Origin: Micromonospora sp. FIMYZ51
Lineage (GTDB): Bacteria > Actinomycetota > Actinomycetes > Mycobacteriales > Micromonosporaceae
Direction: 5' to 3'
Length of the DNA: 64,000 nt
Assembly: GCF_038246755.1 (NCBI RefSeq)
Contig: NZ_CP134706.1
Span: forward strand, 3,968,001-4,032,000
The translations under genes and the position numbers were made by a program. The notes beneath the pieces were generated by a model. It saw only the letters and a list, made by a program, of their open reading frames with translations. It was not told where the DNA came from and made no database searches. How positions within the stretch are numbered: the first letter of the stretch is position 1; every line of letters starts with the position of its first letter. Below, piece by piece: positions 1-8,775 of the stretch.

Positions 1-48
1 CCGGTCCTACGGCCGGCTCCTGGTAACCCCTTCCCCAGTTCCACTCTG

Positions 49-77
49 CGGGGCCCGGGCGTGCTGCCCGGGCCCCG
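49..77. terminator. Strong GC hairpin, probable terminator of a gene left of the window
   Basis: A perfect 12-bp stem is visible, with left arm CGGGGCCCGGGC at 49-60, loop GTGCT, and an exactly complementary right arm. There is no long U-tract, which is usual for actinobacterial terminators. No gene is visible between position 1 and the stem, so it probably ends transcription from outside the window. Confidence 0.55.
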
Positions 78-263
78 TTCCGGGTGCCCGTGACGGGGAC
101 GCGCGTGACCGGTGACGTCGCCATGTCGACCTCACCGGTCACCGCCACCCGGAGGTGGTCGCCGGGGACGCATTGCGGAGCGATGTGTCGGAACACGCGC
201 GTGATGAGTGGCGGGGACACGCCGCGTAGGGCATCCTAGGAACCTAGTTGTCAGGAGGCGAAC

Positions 264-1055
264 ATGCAGATCAATCCGGGCGCGGCAGAGTTCCCGCACC
301 GGCAGATCGCCGCGCAGCTCAAGGCCCAGATCCGGCGCGGCGACTGGGGGCCGGGTGAGCGCCTGCCATCGATCCCGGCGATCGCGGAGATGTTCGGCGT
401 GGCGAAGCAGACCGTGCAGCGCGCCGTCGACCAGTTGCGGGTCGAGGGCATCCTGATCACCAAGCCCGGCTCCGGTACGTACGTGCGGGGCACCCGGCGG
501 CGACTCAACCGCCTCTCCCGGGGCCGCTACGGCGGCTTCCGCGGCTACCACACCGATCTGGCCGCCCGGTACCGGCAGCAACTGGTCTCGGTGGGCCGCT
601 CCCCCGCCCCGCCCGAGGTCGCCGACGCCTTCGGCGTACCGGACGGCACCGAGTTGCTCTGCCGACGCCACCTGGTCCGCACCGAAGACTCACCGGTCGA
701 GGTCGGCGCCTCCTGGTTTCTGCCCGCCGACACCGCCGGCACCTCGCTGGAACGGGCCGAGGCGTTCGGCCGTCCGCTCTACCAGGAGGCCGAGGAGGCC
801 ACCGGCCGGCAGTACGCGACAGCCACCGACACCATCACGGCACGCCAGCCCAGCCGGGAGGAGGCGGAAACCCTCCAGATCCGGCCGGACACTCCCGTCC
901 TGCACCTGCTGCACGTGGCGTACGACGCACGGCACAAGCCGATCGAGGTGGCCCAGGCGACCTGGCCCGGCCCGGTCACCACGCTGACCGAGGAGTACCG
1001 GATCCCCGCCCCGGCCGCCTCTGACGACCCCGACCCGGGCCTCGTCCTCGGCTGA
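264..1055 (+). CDS. GntR-family transcriptional regulator with UTRA-type effector domain
   Basis: The 263-residue protein has an N-terminal winged helix at about residues 8-75. It contains the GntR pattern of a GERLPS-type turn followed by a recognition helix (VAKQTVQRAVDQLR) and the typical LITKPGSGTYV wing. Residues from about 95 to 245 resemble a UTRA ligand-binding domain, with paired RHLV and HLLHVAYD segments. The ATG is preceded by CAGGAGG at good spacing, which fixes the start. Regulators of this class bind operators as dimers and respond to a small metabolite. The ligand cannot be read from sequence. The gene stands alone: the next gene converges on it from the other strand. Confidence 0.9.
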   Translation: MQINPGAAEFPHRQIAAQLKAQIRRGDWGPGERLPSIPAIAEMFGVAKQTVQRAVDQLRVEGILITKPGSGTYVRGTRRRLNRLSRGRYGGFRGYHTDLAARYRQQLVSVGRSPAPPEVADAFGVPDGTELLCRRHLVRTEDSPVEVGASWFLPADTAGTSLERAEAFGRPLYQEAEEATGRQYATATDTITARQPSREEAETLQIRPDTPVLHLLHVAYDARHKPIEVAQATWPGPVTTLTEEYRIPAPAASDDPDPGLVLG

Positions 1056-1167
1056 CCGATCCCCCGCCGTCCCACGATCGGGCGCCTTCGTCGCCGGATC
1101 AGCCGCATGGGCCGCAGCACCGCGACCAGAAGGCACGATCGCGGGCACTCGGCGGGGCGGAGGGTGG

Positions 1168-2415
1168 TCAGAGGCGGATGCCCAGGAGGGTGTCCAGGGT
1201 GGCGGCGAAGAGGGCGGGAGCAGCGGGGTCGGCGGGAGCGCCGGCAGGCAGCCGCTCGATCTGCTCGGCCCACTCGTCAGCCAGCCGCAGGGCACCTGGC
1301 GAGTCGAGGTCGTCGCTCAGGCGGTCGCGTACGCCCGCCAGGAACGCCTCCCCGGACGGCCCGGCGGGTGCGGCGGCGGCTCGGCGCCAGCGGCCCAGCC
1401 GTTCCTCGGCGGCGGCCAGCAGGTCGTCGGTCCACGACCGGTCGGCGCGGTAGTGGCCGGCGAGCAACGCCAGCCGCACCGCCATCGGGTCGACCTTGTC
1501 GGCGCGCAGCCGGGAGACGAACACCAGGTTGCCGCGCGACTTGGACATCTTCTCGCCGTCCAGGCCGATCATTCCGGCGTGCACGTAGTGCCGGGAAAAG
1601 GGTGCCTGGCCGGTCAGCCGCTCGGCGTGCGCGGCGGAACACTCGTGGTGCGGGTAGAGCAGATCGTTGCCGCCGCCCTGCACGTCGATGGTGGAGCCGA
1701 GCAGGCCCAGGGCGATCACCGCGCACTCGATGTGCCAGCCCGGCCGGCCCGGCCCGAGGTCGCCGCCGGGCCAGGAGGGTTCCCCCTCGCGAGCACCGCG
1801 CCACAGCAGCGGATCGAGCGGATCGCGCTTGCCGGGCCGGTCCGGGTCACCACCGCGCTCGGGGAAGATCTTCAGCATCTCGTCGCGGGACAGGTTCGAC
1901 TCGTAGCCGAAGCGCGGCGCGACCGAGAGGTCGAAGTAGATGTCGCCGGTGCCGTCGTCCAGGCGGTACGCGGCGCCCTCCTTGAGCAGCAGCAGCACCT
2001 TCTCGGCGATGTCCGGAATCGACTCGACGGCGCCGACGTAGTGCTCCGGCGGGATGATCCGCAACGCCTCCATGTCCTCGCGGAACAACGCCGTCTCCCG
2101 CATCGCCAGGACCTTCCAGTCCTCGCCGTCTCGCGCGGCCCGCTCCAGCAGCGGATCGTCGATGTCGGTGACGTTCTGCACGTACCGCACCTGGTGGCCC
2201 GCGTCGCGCCACATCCGCTGCACCAGGTCAAAGGTGATCATGGTGGCGGCGTGCCCCAGATGGGTGGCGTCGTACGGGGTGATGCCGCAGACGTACATCG
2301 TCGCGACGCCATCGGGTTCGGTCGGGTGCACACCCTGGCGTGCCGAGTCGTACAACCTCAGCGGCCCACTCCTGCCCGGCAACCGTGGCACCTCGTGCCC
2401 CACCCAAGACTCCAT
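1168..2415 (-). CDS. mshC: L-cysteine:1D-myo-inositol 2-amino-2-deoxy-alpha-D-glucopyranoside ligase (mycothiol biosynthesis)
   Basis: MshC joins cysteine to GlcN-Ins with ATP hydrolysis, the penultimate step of mycothiol synthesis in the cytosol. The 415-residue protein matches the family length and is a class I aminoacyl-tRNA-synthetase-like ligase. It has the THLGHA form of the HIGH motif near residue 50, the KMSKSRGN loop near residue 290, and Cys/His zinc-site candidates in [15 protein letters not shown] and PHHECSAAH. It differs from true CysRS by its shorter C-terminus. It lies 70 bp downstream of the SCO1664-like gene on the same strand. That order (phosphomutase-like, DUF3090, SCO1664-like, mshC) is conserved in mycobacteria and other actinobacteria, which supports the assignment. 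Confidence 0.96.
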   Translation of the reverse strand: MESWVGHEVPRLPGRSGPLRLYDSARQGVHPTEPDGVATMYVCGITPYDATHLGHAATMITFDLVQRMWRDAGHQVRYVQNVTDIDDPLLERAARDGEDWKVLAMRETALFREDMEALRIIPPEHYVGAVESIPDIAEKVLLLLKEGAAYRLDDGTGDIYFDLSVAPRFGYESNLSRDEMLKIFPERGGDPDRPGKRDPLDPLLWRGAREGEPSWPGGDLGPGRPGWHIECAVIALGLLGSTIDVQGGGNDLLYPHHECSAAHAERLTGQAPFSRHYVHAGMIGLDGEKMSKSRGNLVFVSRLRADKVDPMAVRLALLAGHYRADRSWTDDLLAAAEERLGRWRRAAAAPAGPSGEAFLAGVRDRLSDDLDSPGALRLADEWAEQIERLPAGAPADPAAPALFAATLDTLLGIRL

Positions 2416-2485
2416 GTCCGCCAGCCTAACCAGCGGCCGGGCACCCGTACGCGGGGCCGCCAGTGATCAACGCCTCAGGCCACCG

Positions 2486-3304
2486 CTACACAGGTGGCCA
2501 TGGCACGGCCGGCCAGTCCGGGGACGGCTGCGGGAACCGGCCGGCGGTACGCAACCGGTCGATCCGGGCCGCCAGTTCGGCGATCTCGCCGATGGTGAGG
2601 TGCTCGGCCAGCTCGTCGCCGAGCGGACCGGCGACCTGGTGGGCGAGCCGGTCGAGCGTCTCGACCGCGTCATCGGGCAGCGGCCGGCCGGCCCAGCCCC
2701 AGAGCACCGTGCGTAGCTTCTCCTCGATGTGGAAGCTCACCCCGTGGTCGACACCGTAGATGCGGTCGTTCGGGCCGACCAGGACGTGCCCACCCTTGCG
2801 GTCCGCGTTGTTGATCACTGCGTCGAAGAGCGCGAGCCGGGCCAGCCGCGGATCGTCCGCGTGCGCCAGGGCGTACGGGTTGCCGTCGTCGTCGCGGGCC
2901 GCCGCGATCGGGAACCAGCGGGGCGGCAGCTCGTCGGCCGGTACGAAGGCGACAAGCGGTTCGGCGTCCGCCGGCTCGTCGATCCAGAGCTGACAGGAAC
3001 CCGGGCCGAAGGGGCCCGGCCGCAGCACCGTCGGTGGCACCAGGTCCCAACCGGTGGCCGCAGAGACCAGGTACGCGGCCACCTCGCGGCCGGCCAGCGT
3101 ACCGTCCGGGAAGTCCCACAGCGGTCGCTCGCCGCGTACCGGCTTGTAGACGCACCGGGCGGTCGCACCCGGCAGGGTCAGCACGCCGCGCAGGGTGGTG
3201 TTCGACGCGTCGACCAGACGCCCCTCGATCGACAGCTCGCCGTCGCGCAGCAGGCGCAGCGCGGCGGCACCATCGCGCCGGGGTGCCAGGCCGGACGAGG
3301 TCAC
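2486..3304 (-). CDS. SCO1664-family protein with PI3/PI4-kinase-like fold
   Basis: The 272-residue protein belongs to the conserved actinobacterial SCO1664 family. A catalytic-loop-like segment DAVINNADRKGG at about residues 158-169 and a metal-binding-like YGVDHGVSF segment about 15 residues later resemble the catalytic core of phosphatidylinositol/lipid kinases. The substrate is unknown. Translation starts at a GTG that overlaps the stop of the upstream DUF3090 gene by 4 bp (GTGA), so the two are translationally coupled. Its neighbours are mshC downstream and the phosphomutase-like gene upstream. Family membership is firm, and kinase activity is inference from the motifs. Confidence 0.88.
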   Translation of the reverse strand: MTSSGLAPRRDGAAALRLLRDGELSIEGRLVDASNTTLRGVLTLPGATARCVYKPVRGERPLWDFPDGTLAGREVAAYLVSAATGWDLVPPTVLRPGPFGPGSCQLWIDEPADAEPLVAFVPADELPPRWFPIAAARDDDGNPYALAHADDPRLARLALFDAVINNADRKGGHVLVGPNDRIYGVDHGVSFHIEEKLRTVLWGWAGRPLPDDAVETLDRLAHQVAGPLGDELAEHLTIGEIAELAARIDRLRTAGRFPQPSPDWPAVPWPPV

Positions 3305-3876
3305 CGGTGGTAGCCGTTGTTCCGGGGGCAGAGGTGACCGGCCGGATCGAGCGGCTGGCCGCAGAGCGGGCAGGGGGGACGACCGGCGTTCACCACCCGG
3401 CGGGCCCGTTCGATGAACTCGCGGGTCGCCGCCGGGGTCAACCGCACCCGGAGCCGGTCGAGGTCCTCGTCGGGCTCCACGTCGTCGGCCTCGTCCTCCT
3501 CCGACTCGCCCAGCTCGATCTCGGCCTCCGCCTCGCCGACCGCGATCGCCTCGATCACCACGGTCGCGGTGTCCGCGTCGAAGGCCAGGCCCAGCGTGCC
3601 GACCCGGAACTCCTCGTCGACCGGCGTCTCCAGCGGGTCGTTGTCGCCGAGCGAGACCGGCGCTTCGGGCAACTCGACCCCGAACCGTCGCTGCGCCTCG
3701 GTGAGCAGTTCCTCCAGCTTCTCGGCGAGCAGGGAGACCTGGACCTTCTCCAGCGCGACGCTGACCAGCCGGCCGCCGCCGCGCGCCTGGAGGAAGAACG
3801 TGCGCTCCCCCGGCGGCCCGACGGTCCCGGCGACGAACCGCTCCGGCGGCTCGAAGGCGTGCACCTGGTGGGTCAT
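3301..3876 (-). CDS. DUF3090 family protein
   Basis: This 191-residue acidic soluble protein belongs to an actinobacteria-specific family of unknown function. The conserved opening MTHQVHAFEPPERFVAGTVG and the C-terminal CPLCGQPLDPAGHLCP region are visible. The latter holds four Cys in two CxxC-like pairs and could bind zinc. It is coupled to the SCO1664-like gene by a 4-bp overlap and follows the phosphomutase-like gene by 111 bp. The central region is strongly acidic (EEDEADDVEPDEDLD). No enzymatic motif is evident, and its role in the mycothiol-linked cluster is unknown. Confidence 0.9.
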   Translation of the reverse strand: MTHQVHAFEPPERFVAGTVGPPGERTFFLQARGGGRLVSVALEKVQVSLLAEKLEELLTEAQRRFGVELPEAPVSLGDNDPLETPVDEEFRVGTLGLAFDADTATVVIEAIAVGEAEAEIELGESEEDEADDVEPDEDLDRLRVRLTPAATREFIERARRVVNAGRPPCPLCGQPLDPAGHLCPRNNGYHR

Positions 3877-3987
3877 ACCAAAGACCCTATCCGGCGCTTC
3901 CGCGTACCGCGCACCCCACCGACCCGAATCGCGGCCCGCTGACCCGGCGCGGCCTGGCCCACCCGGCCGCTGCCGGCCCGGGTCGAC

Positions 3988-4692
3988 TCACCGGGGTGCT
4001 CCCGCACCGCCGCCGACCGCGGCATCCGAGTCCGCCGGGCGGCCGGAGCGCCGACGCCGCTTGCGCGGCGGCGGGACCAGGCCGCTCAGGTCACCCCCGA
4101 TGTCGTTGAGCCGGACCAGGAAGGGACGCAGCGGGGTGTAGCGGATCGCCGTCACCGAAGCCGGGTCCACCACGATCCGCTGAAAGAGATCCAGGTGTAC
4201 GCCGAGCGCGTCGGCGACAATGGCCTTGATCACATCGCCGTGGCTGCACGCCAGCCAGACCGCCTCGGGCCCGTGCTCGGCGGTCAACCGGGCGTCCCAG
4301 GCGCGTACCGCGGCGACCGCGCGGGCCGCCATCTGCGCCATCGACTCCCCCTCGGGAAAGACCGCCGCACTCGGGTGCTGCTGTACCACCGGCCAGAGCG
4401 GCTCCTTGGCCAGCTTCTTCAGCGGCTGCCCCTCCCAGCTGCCGTACCCGCATTCGATCAGCCCCTCCTCGACCACCGGCGACGCCTGCGGCAGCGCCAG
4501 TTGGAGGGTCTGCCGACAGCGGATCAGCGGACTGGTCACCACCGCCGCCAGCGGCACCGGCCGCAGTCGTTCGCCCACCGCGCCGGCCTGGGCCCGGCCG
4601 GTCTCGTCCAACTCGACCGGCTGCCGGCCAGCCAGCCCACCATCGGCGTTGGCGGTGGTACGTCCGTGCCGCAGGAGCAAGAGGGTCGCCAC
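3988..4692 (-). CDS. Histidine-phosphatase / phosphoglycerate-mutase-like protein of the mshC cluster
   Basis: The 234-residue protein opens with TLLLLRHGRTTANADG, carrying the phospho-acceptor His of the RHG motif. It has the second-arginine region TSPLIRCRQT, the acid residue in YGSWEG, and the second catalytic His in ACSHGDVIKA. This is the actinobacterial putative phosphomutase subfamily (MSMEG_4193 type), and the substrate is unknown. The start is taken as the GTG at 4690-4692 because homology begins there and a TAGGGT-like -10 sits about 10 nt upstream, suggesting a leaderless mRNA. The reading frame stays open for a further 786 nt upstream through a GC-rich repeat, but that extension is not believed. 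The C-terminus is basic (RKRRRRSGR). Confidence 0.87.
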   Translation of the reverse strand: MATLLLLRHGRTTANADGGLAGRQPVELDETGRAQAGAVGERLRPVPLAAVVTSPLIRCRQTLQLALPQASPVVEEGLIECGYGSWEGQPLKKLAKEPLWPVVQQHPSAAVFPEGESMAQMAARAVAAVRAWDARLTAEHGPEAVWLACSHGDVIKAIVADALGVHLDLFQRIVVDPASVTAIRYTPLRPFLVRLNDIGGDLSGLVPPPRKRRRRSGRPADSDAAVGGGAGAPR

Positions 4693-4824
4693 ACCGACCA
4701 CCCTAGGCCCCCCGTACCGACCACGTACGTGTCCCGCCACCCACCGCCGACGCGATACCCGCGACGCGATACCGGGCGACGCGATACCGGGCGACCGACC
4801 GCACGATCCGGCAGCCGCGCGGCG

Positions 4825-5345
4825 CGGTACGCCGTAGCACGGCACGGCACGGCGCGGTACGCCGTAGCACGGCACGGCACGGCGCGCGGTACGCGGTAGC
4901 ACGGCACGGCACGGCGCGCGGTACGCGGTAGCACGGCACGGCACGGCGCGCGGTACGCGGTAGCACGGCACGGCACGGCGCGCGGTACGCGGTAGCACGG
5001 CACGGCACGGCGCGCGGTACGCGGTAGCACGGCACGGCACGGCGCGCGGTACGCGGTAGCACGGCACGGCACGGCGCGCGGTACGCGGTAGCACGGCACG
5101 GCACGGCGCGGCGCGGCACGGCACGGCGCGGCACGGCACGGCGCGGCACGGCACGGCACGGCACGGCACGGCACGGCGCGGCACGGCACGGCGCGGCACG
5201 GCACGGCACGGCGCGGCACGGCACGGCACGGCGCGGCACGGCACGGCGCGGCACGGCACGGCGCGGCACGGCACGGCACGGCGCGGCACGGCACGGCACG
5301 GCGCGGCACGGCACGGCACGGCACGGCACGGCACGGCGCGGTGCG
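4825..5345. repeat. GC-rich minisatellite: 32-bp units passing into a pentanucleotide tract
   Basis: From about 4830 to 5100 there are about eight tandem copies of a unit around GCACGGCACGGCGCG. The last six or so have an exact 32-bp period and the first copies a 30-bp period. From about 5100 to 5340 the sequence becomes a degenerate GGCAC/GGCGC pentamer run of about 48 units. Because the pentamer contains no stop codon in any minus-strand frame, all three minus frames stay open. They give an artefactual peptide of CRAVP repeats fused in frame to the phosphomutase-like gene. The array fills the space between uppP and that gene. It has no spacers and is not CRISPR. Confidence 0.9.
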
Positions 5346-5452
5346 GTGCGCCGTGCGTGGTGCGGTGCGCGCCGTGCGTGGTGCGGTGCGCGGTGTCGGC
5401 GACACGCGGTGCGGCGCGGTGCGCGGTGCGTCGTGCGCGGTAGCGCGGTGGT

Positions 5453-5505
5453 GTTAAAAGGGGGCCCCTGCTATGCACGAGGCGTTAATAAGGGGCCCTT
5501 CCTTA
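5453..5505. repeat. GGGCCCTT-type palindromic intergenic repeat, copy 1
   Basis: Two inverted GTTAA...GGGCCC arms are separated by CTATGCACGAGGC. The same linker (CTATACACGAGGC) recurs at 56335-56347, so this is one family. The element ends 4 bp before the uppP stop codon and may act as a terminator for it. Related copies lie at 25231-25284, 37671-37724 and 56288-56370. Confidence 0.8.
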
Positions 5506-5509
5506 CACC

Positions 5510-6346
5510 TCAGGTGGCGCTGATGGTGCCGGTGAGCAGGAGGGCGAGGACGAGGGTGCCGACCGCGACCCGGTAGAGCACGAAGATGTACAGGGTGTGG
5601 TGCGCGACGTAGCGCAGCAGCCAGGCGATGGCGGCGTACCCGACCGCGAAGGCGATCAGGGTGGCGACCACCATCTGCGCGACGGAGGGCACCGAGGTGC
5701 CGGGGGCCGCTGGTTCGAAGACGTCGCCCAGGCTGAAGATGCCGGACATCACCACGGCCGGGATGGCCAGCAGGAACGAGTAGCGGGCCGCGGTCTCCCG
5801 GGTGAGGTTGAGGAAGAGGCCGAAGGTGAGCGTCGCGCCGGAGCGGGAGACGCCGGGGATCAGCGCCAGCGCCTGGGCGAAGCCCATCACCACGCCGTCG
5901 CGCATCCGGAAGTCGCGCAGGGTCCGGGTCTGCCGGCCCCAGTACTCGGCGAAGGCGAGCACGAAGGCGAAGACGATCAGGGTGGTGGCCACCACCCAGA
6001 GGTTGCGGGCGGTCTCCCGGATCTGGTCCTTGAACAGGAACCCGAAGGCGCCGATCGGGATGGACCCGACGATCACGTACCAGCCCATCCGGTAGTCGAG
6101 GCTGCTACGTACCGAGGAGTCCCAGATGCCGACGACCCAGGTCCGGCCGATGCGCCAGATGTCCTTGGCGAAGTAGAGCAGTACCGCCGCCTCGGTGCCC
6201 AGTTGGGTGACTGCGGTGAAGGAGGCGCCAGCGTCGCGCTCGAAGAAGATCGCCGAGGTGATCCGCAGGTGCCCCGACGAGCTGACCGGCAGGAACTCGG
6301 TCAGGCCCTGGACGATGCCCAGGACGATGGCTTCGATCCAGGTCAC
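5510..6346 (-). CDS. uppP: Undecaprenyl-diphosphatase
   Basis: UppP (BacA) dephosphorylates undecaprenyl diphosphate in the cytoplasmic membrane, recycling the lipid carrier for peptidoglycan synthesis and giving bacitracin tolerance. The 278-residue protein has about eight hydrophobic segments. It contains both signature regions: [15 protein letters not shown] at residues 14-28 (the acidic/Gln motif and serine-rich loop) and [10 protein letters not shown] near residue 165. Its GTG start overlaps the stop of the upstream LLM-oxidoreductase gene by 4 bp (GTGA), so the two are coupled. In mycobacteria uppP also lies beside the phosphomutase-like gene; here a minisatellite intervenes. Confidence 0.96.
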   Translation of the reverse strand: MTWIEAIVLGIVQGLTEFLPVSSSGHLRITSAIFFERDAGASFTAVTQLGTEAAVLLYFAKDIWRIGRTWVVGIWDSSVRSSLDYRMGWYVIVGSIPIGAFGFLFKDQIRETARNLWVVATTLIVFAFVLAFAEYWGRQTRTLRDFRMRDGVVMGFAQALALIPGVSRSGATLTFGLFLNLTRETAARYSFLLAIPAVVMSGIFSLGDVFEPAAPGTSVPSVAQMVVATLIAFAVGYAAIAWLLRYVAHHTLYIFVLYRVAVGTLVLALLLTGTISAT

Positions 6347-7395
6347 TCCCCGACTCCCGAGAGTTCCAGTGCCTCGGCGACGGTCCGCAGGGTCCGCACC
6401 CCGTTTTCGCGGTCGGCGGTGAAGAGGGTCACCGAGAGGGTGGTCACCCCGGCCTCGGCGAAGTGCCGCATCCGCTCGGCGATGCGCTCCTTGGGACCGA
6501 GCAGGGAGGTCCGGTCGATGAACTCCAGCGGCACCGCGGCGGCGGCGTCGCGCTGCCGCTTGGCCAGGTAGAGATCCTGCACCTCGCGGGCGGCGTCGCC
6601 GTAGCCCATCCGGGTGGCCAACTGGTTGTAGAAGTTCTGCTGCCGGCTGCCCATGCCGCCGACGTAGAGGGCCGCGTACCAGCGGACCAGTTCGGCGCAG
6701 GAGGCGACGTCCTCGCCGACCACGACCGGCACGGAGGGCACCACGTCGAAGCCGGCCAGTTCCTTGCCGACCTTGGCCCGGCCGGCGCTTACCGCCGCGA
6801 GCTGCTCGTCGGCGAACTCGGGGGCGAAGAAGACGGCCAGCCAGCCATCGGCGATCTCGCCGGCCAGCTCCAGGTTCTTCGGCCCGACCGCGGCCAGGTA
6901 GGTGGGGATGTGCTCGCGCGGCGGGTGGAATCCCAACCGCAGCGCCTTGCCGGGCCCGTCGGGCAGCGGCAGGGTGTAGAACTCGCCGTCGTAGGCGACC
7001 TCCTTGCGGGCCACCGCCAGCTTCACGATCTCCACGTACTCCCGGGTGCGCGCCAGCGGCTTGCCGAAGCGTACGCCGTGCCAGCCCTCGGAAACCTGCG
7101 GACCGGACACCCCGAGGCCGAGGCGGAACCGGCCACCGGAGATCGCGTCGATGGTCGCCGCAGTCATCGCGGTCATCGCGGGCGTACGGGCGGGGATCTG
7201 CATCACCGCGCTGCCGACGTCGATCCGCTCGGTCTGCCCGGCGATGTAGGCGAGCATGCTCGGCGAGTCAGAGCCGTACGCCTCCGCCGCCCACACCACC
7301 GAGTAGCCGAGCCGGTCCGCCTCCTGAGCCAGGGCCAGGTGGTCGGCCGGTGTGCTCCACGCTGTCTGGTATCCGAGGCTTAGCCCGAGTCGCAC
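6343..7395 (-). CDS. LLM-class (F420-dependent type) oxidoreductase
   Basis: The 350-residue protein is a luciferase-like TIM-barrel flavin/F420 enzyme. Family features include the N-terminal RLGLSLGYQ strand, [32 protein letters not shown], and [18 protein letters not shown]. The mycobacterial relatives are probable F420-dependent enzymes, and the substrate is unknown. The start is set at the GTG at 7395 because GGGGGAGG lies at ideal spacing upstream. An upstream ATG at 7434 would add 13 unconserved residues. It heads a leftward operon with uppP and diverges from the aldo/keto reductase at 7534. Confidence 0.9.
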   Translation of the reverse strand: MRLGLSLGYQTAWSTPADHLALAQEADRLGYSVVWAAEAYGSDSPSMLAYIAGQTERIDVGSAVMQIPARTPAMTAMTAATIDAISGGRFRLGLGVSGPQVSEGWHGVRFGKPLARTREYVEIVKLAVARKEVAYDGEFYTLPLPDGPGKALRLGFHPPREHIPTYLAAVGPKNLELAGEIADGWLAVFFAPEFADEQLAAVSAGRAKVGKELAGFDVVPSVPVVVGEDVASCAELVRWYAALYVGGMGSRQQNFYNQLATRMGYGDAAREVQDLYLAKRQRDAAAAVPLEFIDRTSLLGPKERIAERMRHFAEAGVTTLSVTLFTADRENGVRTLRTVAEALELSGVGE

Positions 7396-7533
7396 AGAGT
7401 CCTCCCCCATCCGCAGTCGCATCAGGTTACGCAATGCCGGCGGAGGGAAGGATCACCGGCTCACCCGGAATCGCCGGCAGACTCGACGGGAGCGAGGATA
7501 TCGGTCCGGCCAGGTTCGAAATAAGGTTCACCC

Positions 7534-8505
7534 ATGCAGCAGCGACCGCTCGGCCGAAGCGGGCTGGCGGTTTCCCGGCTCGCGCTCGGCACCATGACCT
7601 GGGGCCGGGACACCGACGCCGACGACGCGGCGGCGCAACTGAAGAGTTACCTCGACGCGGGCGGCAACCTGATCGACACGGCCGACGTGTACGGCGACGG
7701 CGACGCCGAGTCGGTGATCGGCTCGCTGCTGGGCACCCTGGTGCCGCGTGAGGATCTGCTCATCGCCACGAAGGCGGGATTGCGTCCGGGCGGGGCACGG
7801 CGTCGGGACAACTCCCGGGGGCATCTGCTGCGCACCCTGGACGCCTCGCTGCGCCGGCTGGGCACCGATCACGTCGACCTGTTCCAGGTGCACTGCTACG
7901 ACCCGCAGACCCCGCTGGAGGAGACCCTGGCCGCGCTGGACCACGCGGTGGCCAGTGGCCGGGTCCGCTACATCGGGGTGTCCAACTTCTCCGGCTGGCA
8001 GACCGCCCGGGCAGCGGCCTGGCAGGCGGCCTGGCCGGGGCGGACACCTGTGGTCGCCGCCCAGGTGGAGTACTCGCTGCTGGAGCGGGGGGTGGAGCGG
8101 GAGGTGCTGCCGGCCTGCGAGGCGCTCGGGCTGGGGGTGCTGCCCTGGTCGCCGCTGGGCCGGGGGGTGCTCACCGGCAAGTACCGGCACGGGCGGCCGG
8201 CGGATTCCCGGGCGGTATCGCCGCATTTCGAGCGCTTCGTCGCCACCTACCTGGAGCCGCGCTGCTCCAGCATCGTGGAGGCGGTGGCGACCGCCGCGAG
8301 CGGACTCGGGGTGTCGCCGCTGGAGGTGGCGCTGGCCTGGATCCGGGACCGCCCGGGGGTGACCGCGCCGATCCTCGGCGCACGCACCGCCGGGCAACTG
8401 CTCGGTGCGCTCCAGGTGGAGCGGATGACCCTGCCCGAAGAGATCACCACGGCGCTGGACGACGTCTCGGCGTTGGAGGTCGGCTACCCCGAGCGCGACG
8501 GCTGA
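7534..8505 (+). CDS. Aldo/keto reductase
   Basis: The 323-residue protein is an NADPH-dependent TIM-barrel reductase. It has the family opening GRSGLAVSRLALGTMTWG, the catalytic Asp/Tyr region IDTADVYGDGDAES, the Lys of ATKAG, and the catalytic His of DLFQVHCYD. The C-terminal NADPH-binding part is APILGARTAGQL. It resembles the voltage-channel beta-subunit/YajO-like subgroup, but the natural substrate is unknown. It is transcribed divergently from the LLM oxidoreductase with about 138 bp between. No strong ribosome-binding site is seen, and a short-leader mRNA is possible. Confidence 0.92.
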   Translation: MQQRPLGRSGLAVSRLALGTMTWGRDTDADDAAAQLKSYLDAGGNLIDTADVYGDGDAESVIGSLLGTLVPREDLLIATKAGLRPGGARRRDNSRGHLLRTLDASLRRLGTDHVDLFQVHCYDPQTPLEETLAALDHAVASGRVRYIGVSNFSGWQTARAAAWQAAWPGRTPVVAAQVEYSLLERGVEREVLPACEALGLGVLPWSPLGRGVLTGKYRHGRPADSRAVSPHFERFVATYLEPRCSSIVEAVATAASGLGVSPLEVALAWIRDRPGVTAPILGARTAGQLLGALQVERMTLPEEITTALDDVSALEVGYPERDG

Positions 8506-8583
8506 GCGGCGACCGCGCCGGCAGACCATCCGGCCCACGGTCAGGGGGTGGCGGAGGGCCGGAGGGCTGGGCAGCATAGGGGC

Positions 8584-8775
8584 ATGGACTACGAATACGC
8601 GCCGCTACGGTTGCCCTCGAACGTCGACCGGTTGACCGCTGCGGCGCAGCTGGCGATCCAGGCGGAGTTCTCCGGCTGGGAGTTGGCCCGGGTGCGGCTG
8701 TACCGGGACGGCACGCGGCAGGTGATGCTGCGCCGTCGTCGCGTCAACCAGCCACAGCCGGGCCTGTCCTACTAG
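8584..8775 (+). CDS. DUF5703-type small protein
   Basis: This 63-residue basic protein has the motifs YEYAPLRLP, AEFSGWELARVRLY and RQVMLRRRR, a small actinobacterial family of unknown function. The start ATG at 8584 was preferred to an upstream in-frame codon because homology begins at MDYEYAP. Its TAG stop (8773-8775) lies inside the 4-bp CTAG duplicated by the neighbouring insertion sequence, so the insertion left the coding region intact. Confidence 0.85.
   Translation: MDYEYAPLRLPSNVDRLTAAAQLAIQAEFSGWELARVRLYRDGTRQVMLRRRRVNQPQPGLSY

Noticed and set aside
4830..5100. CRISPR array (32-bp repeats)
   Set aside because: Units are head to tail with no spacers and no cas genes are near; it is a minisatellite.
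4536..5478. Long minus-strand frames encoding CRAVP repeats as real proteins
   Set aside because: They arise because the pentamer array has no stop codon in three frames. Composition is purely repeat-driven and only the part from 4692 leftward is conserved protein.
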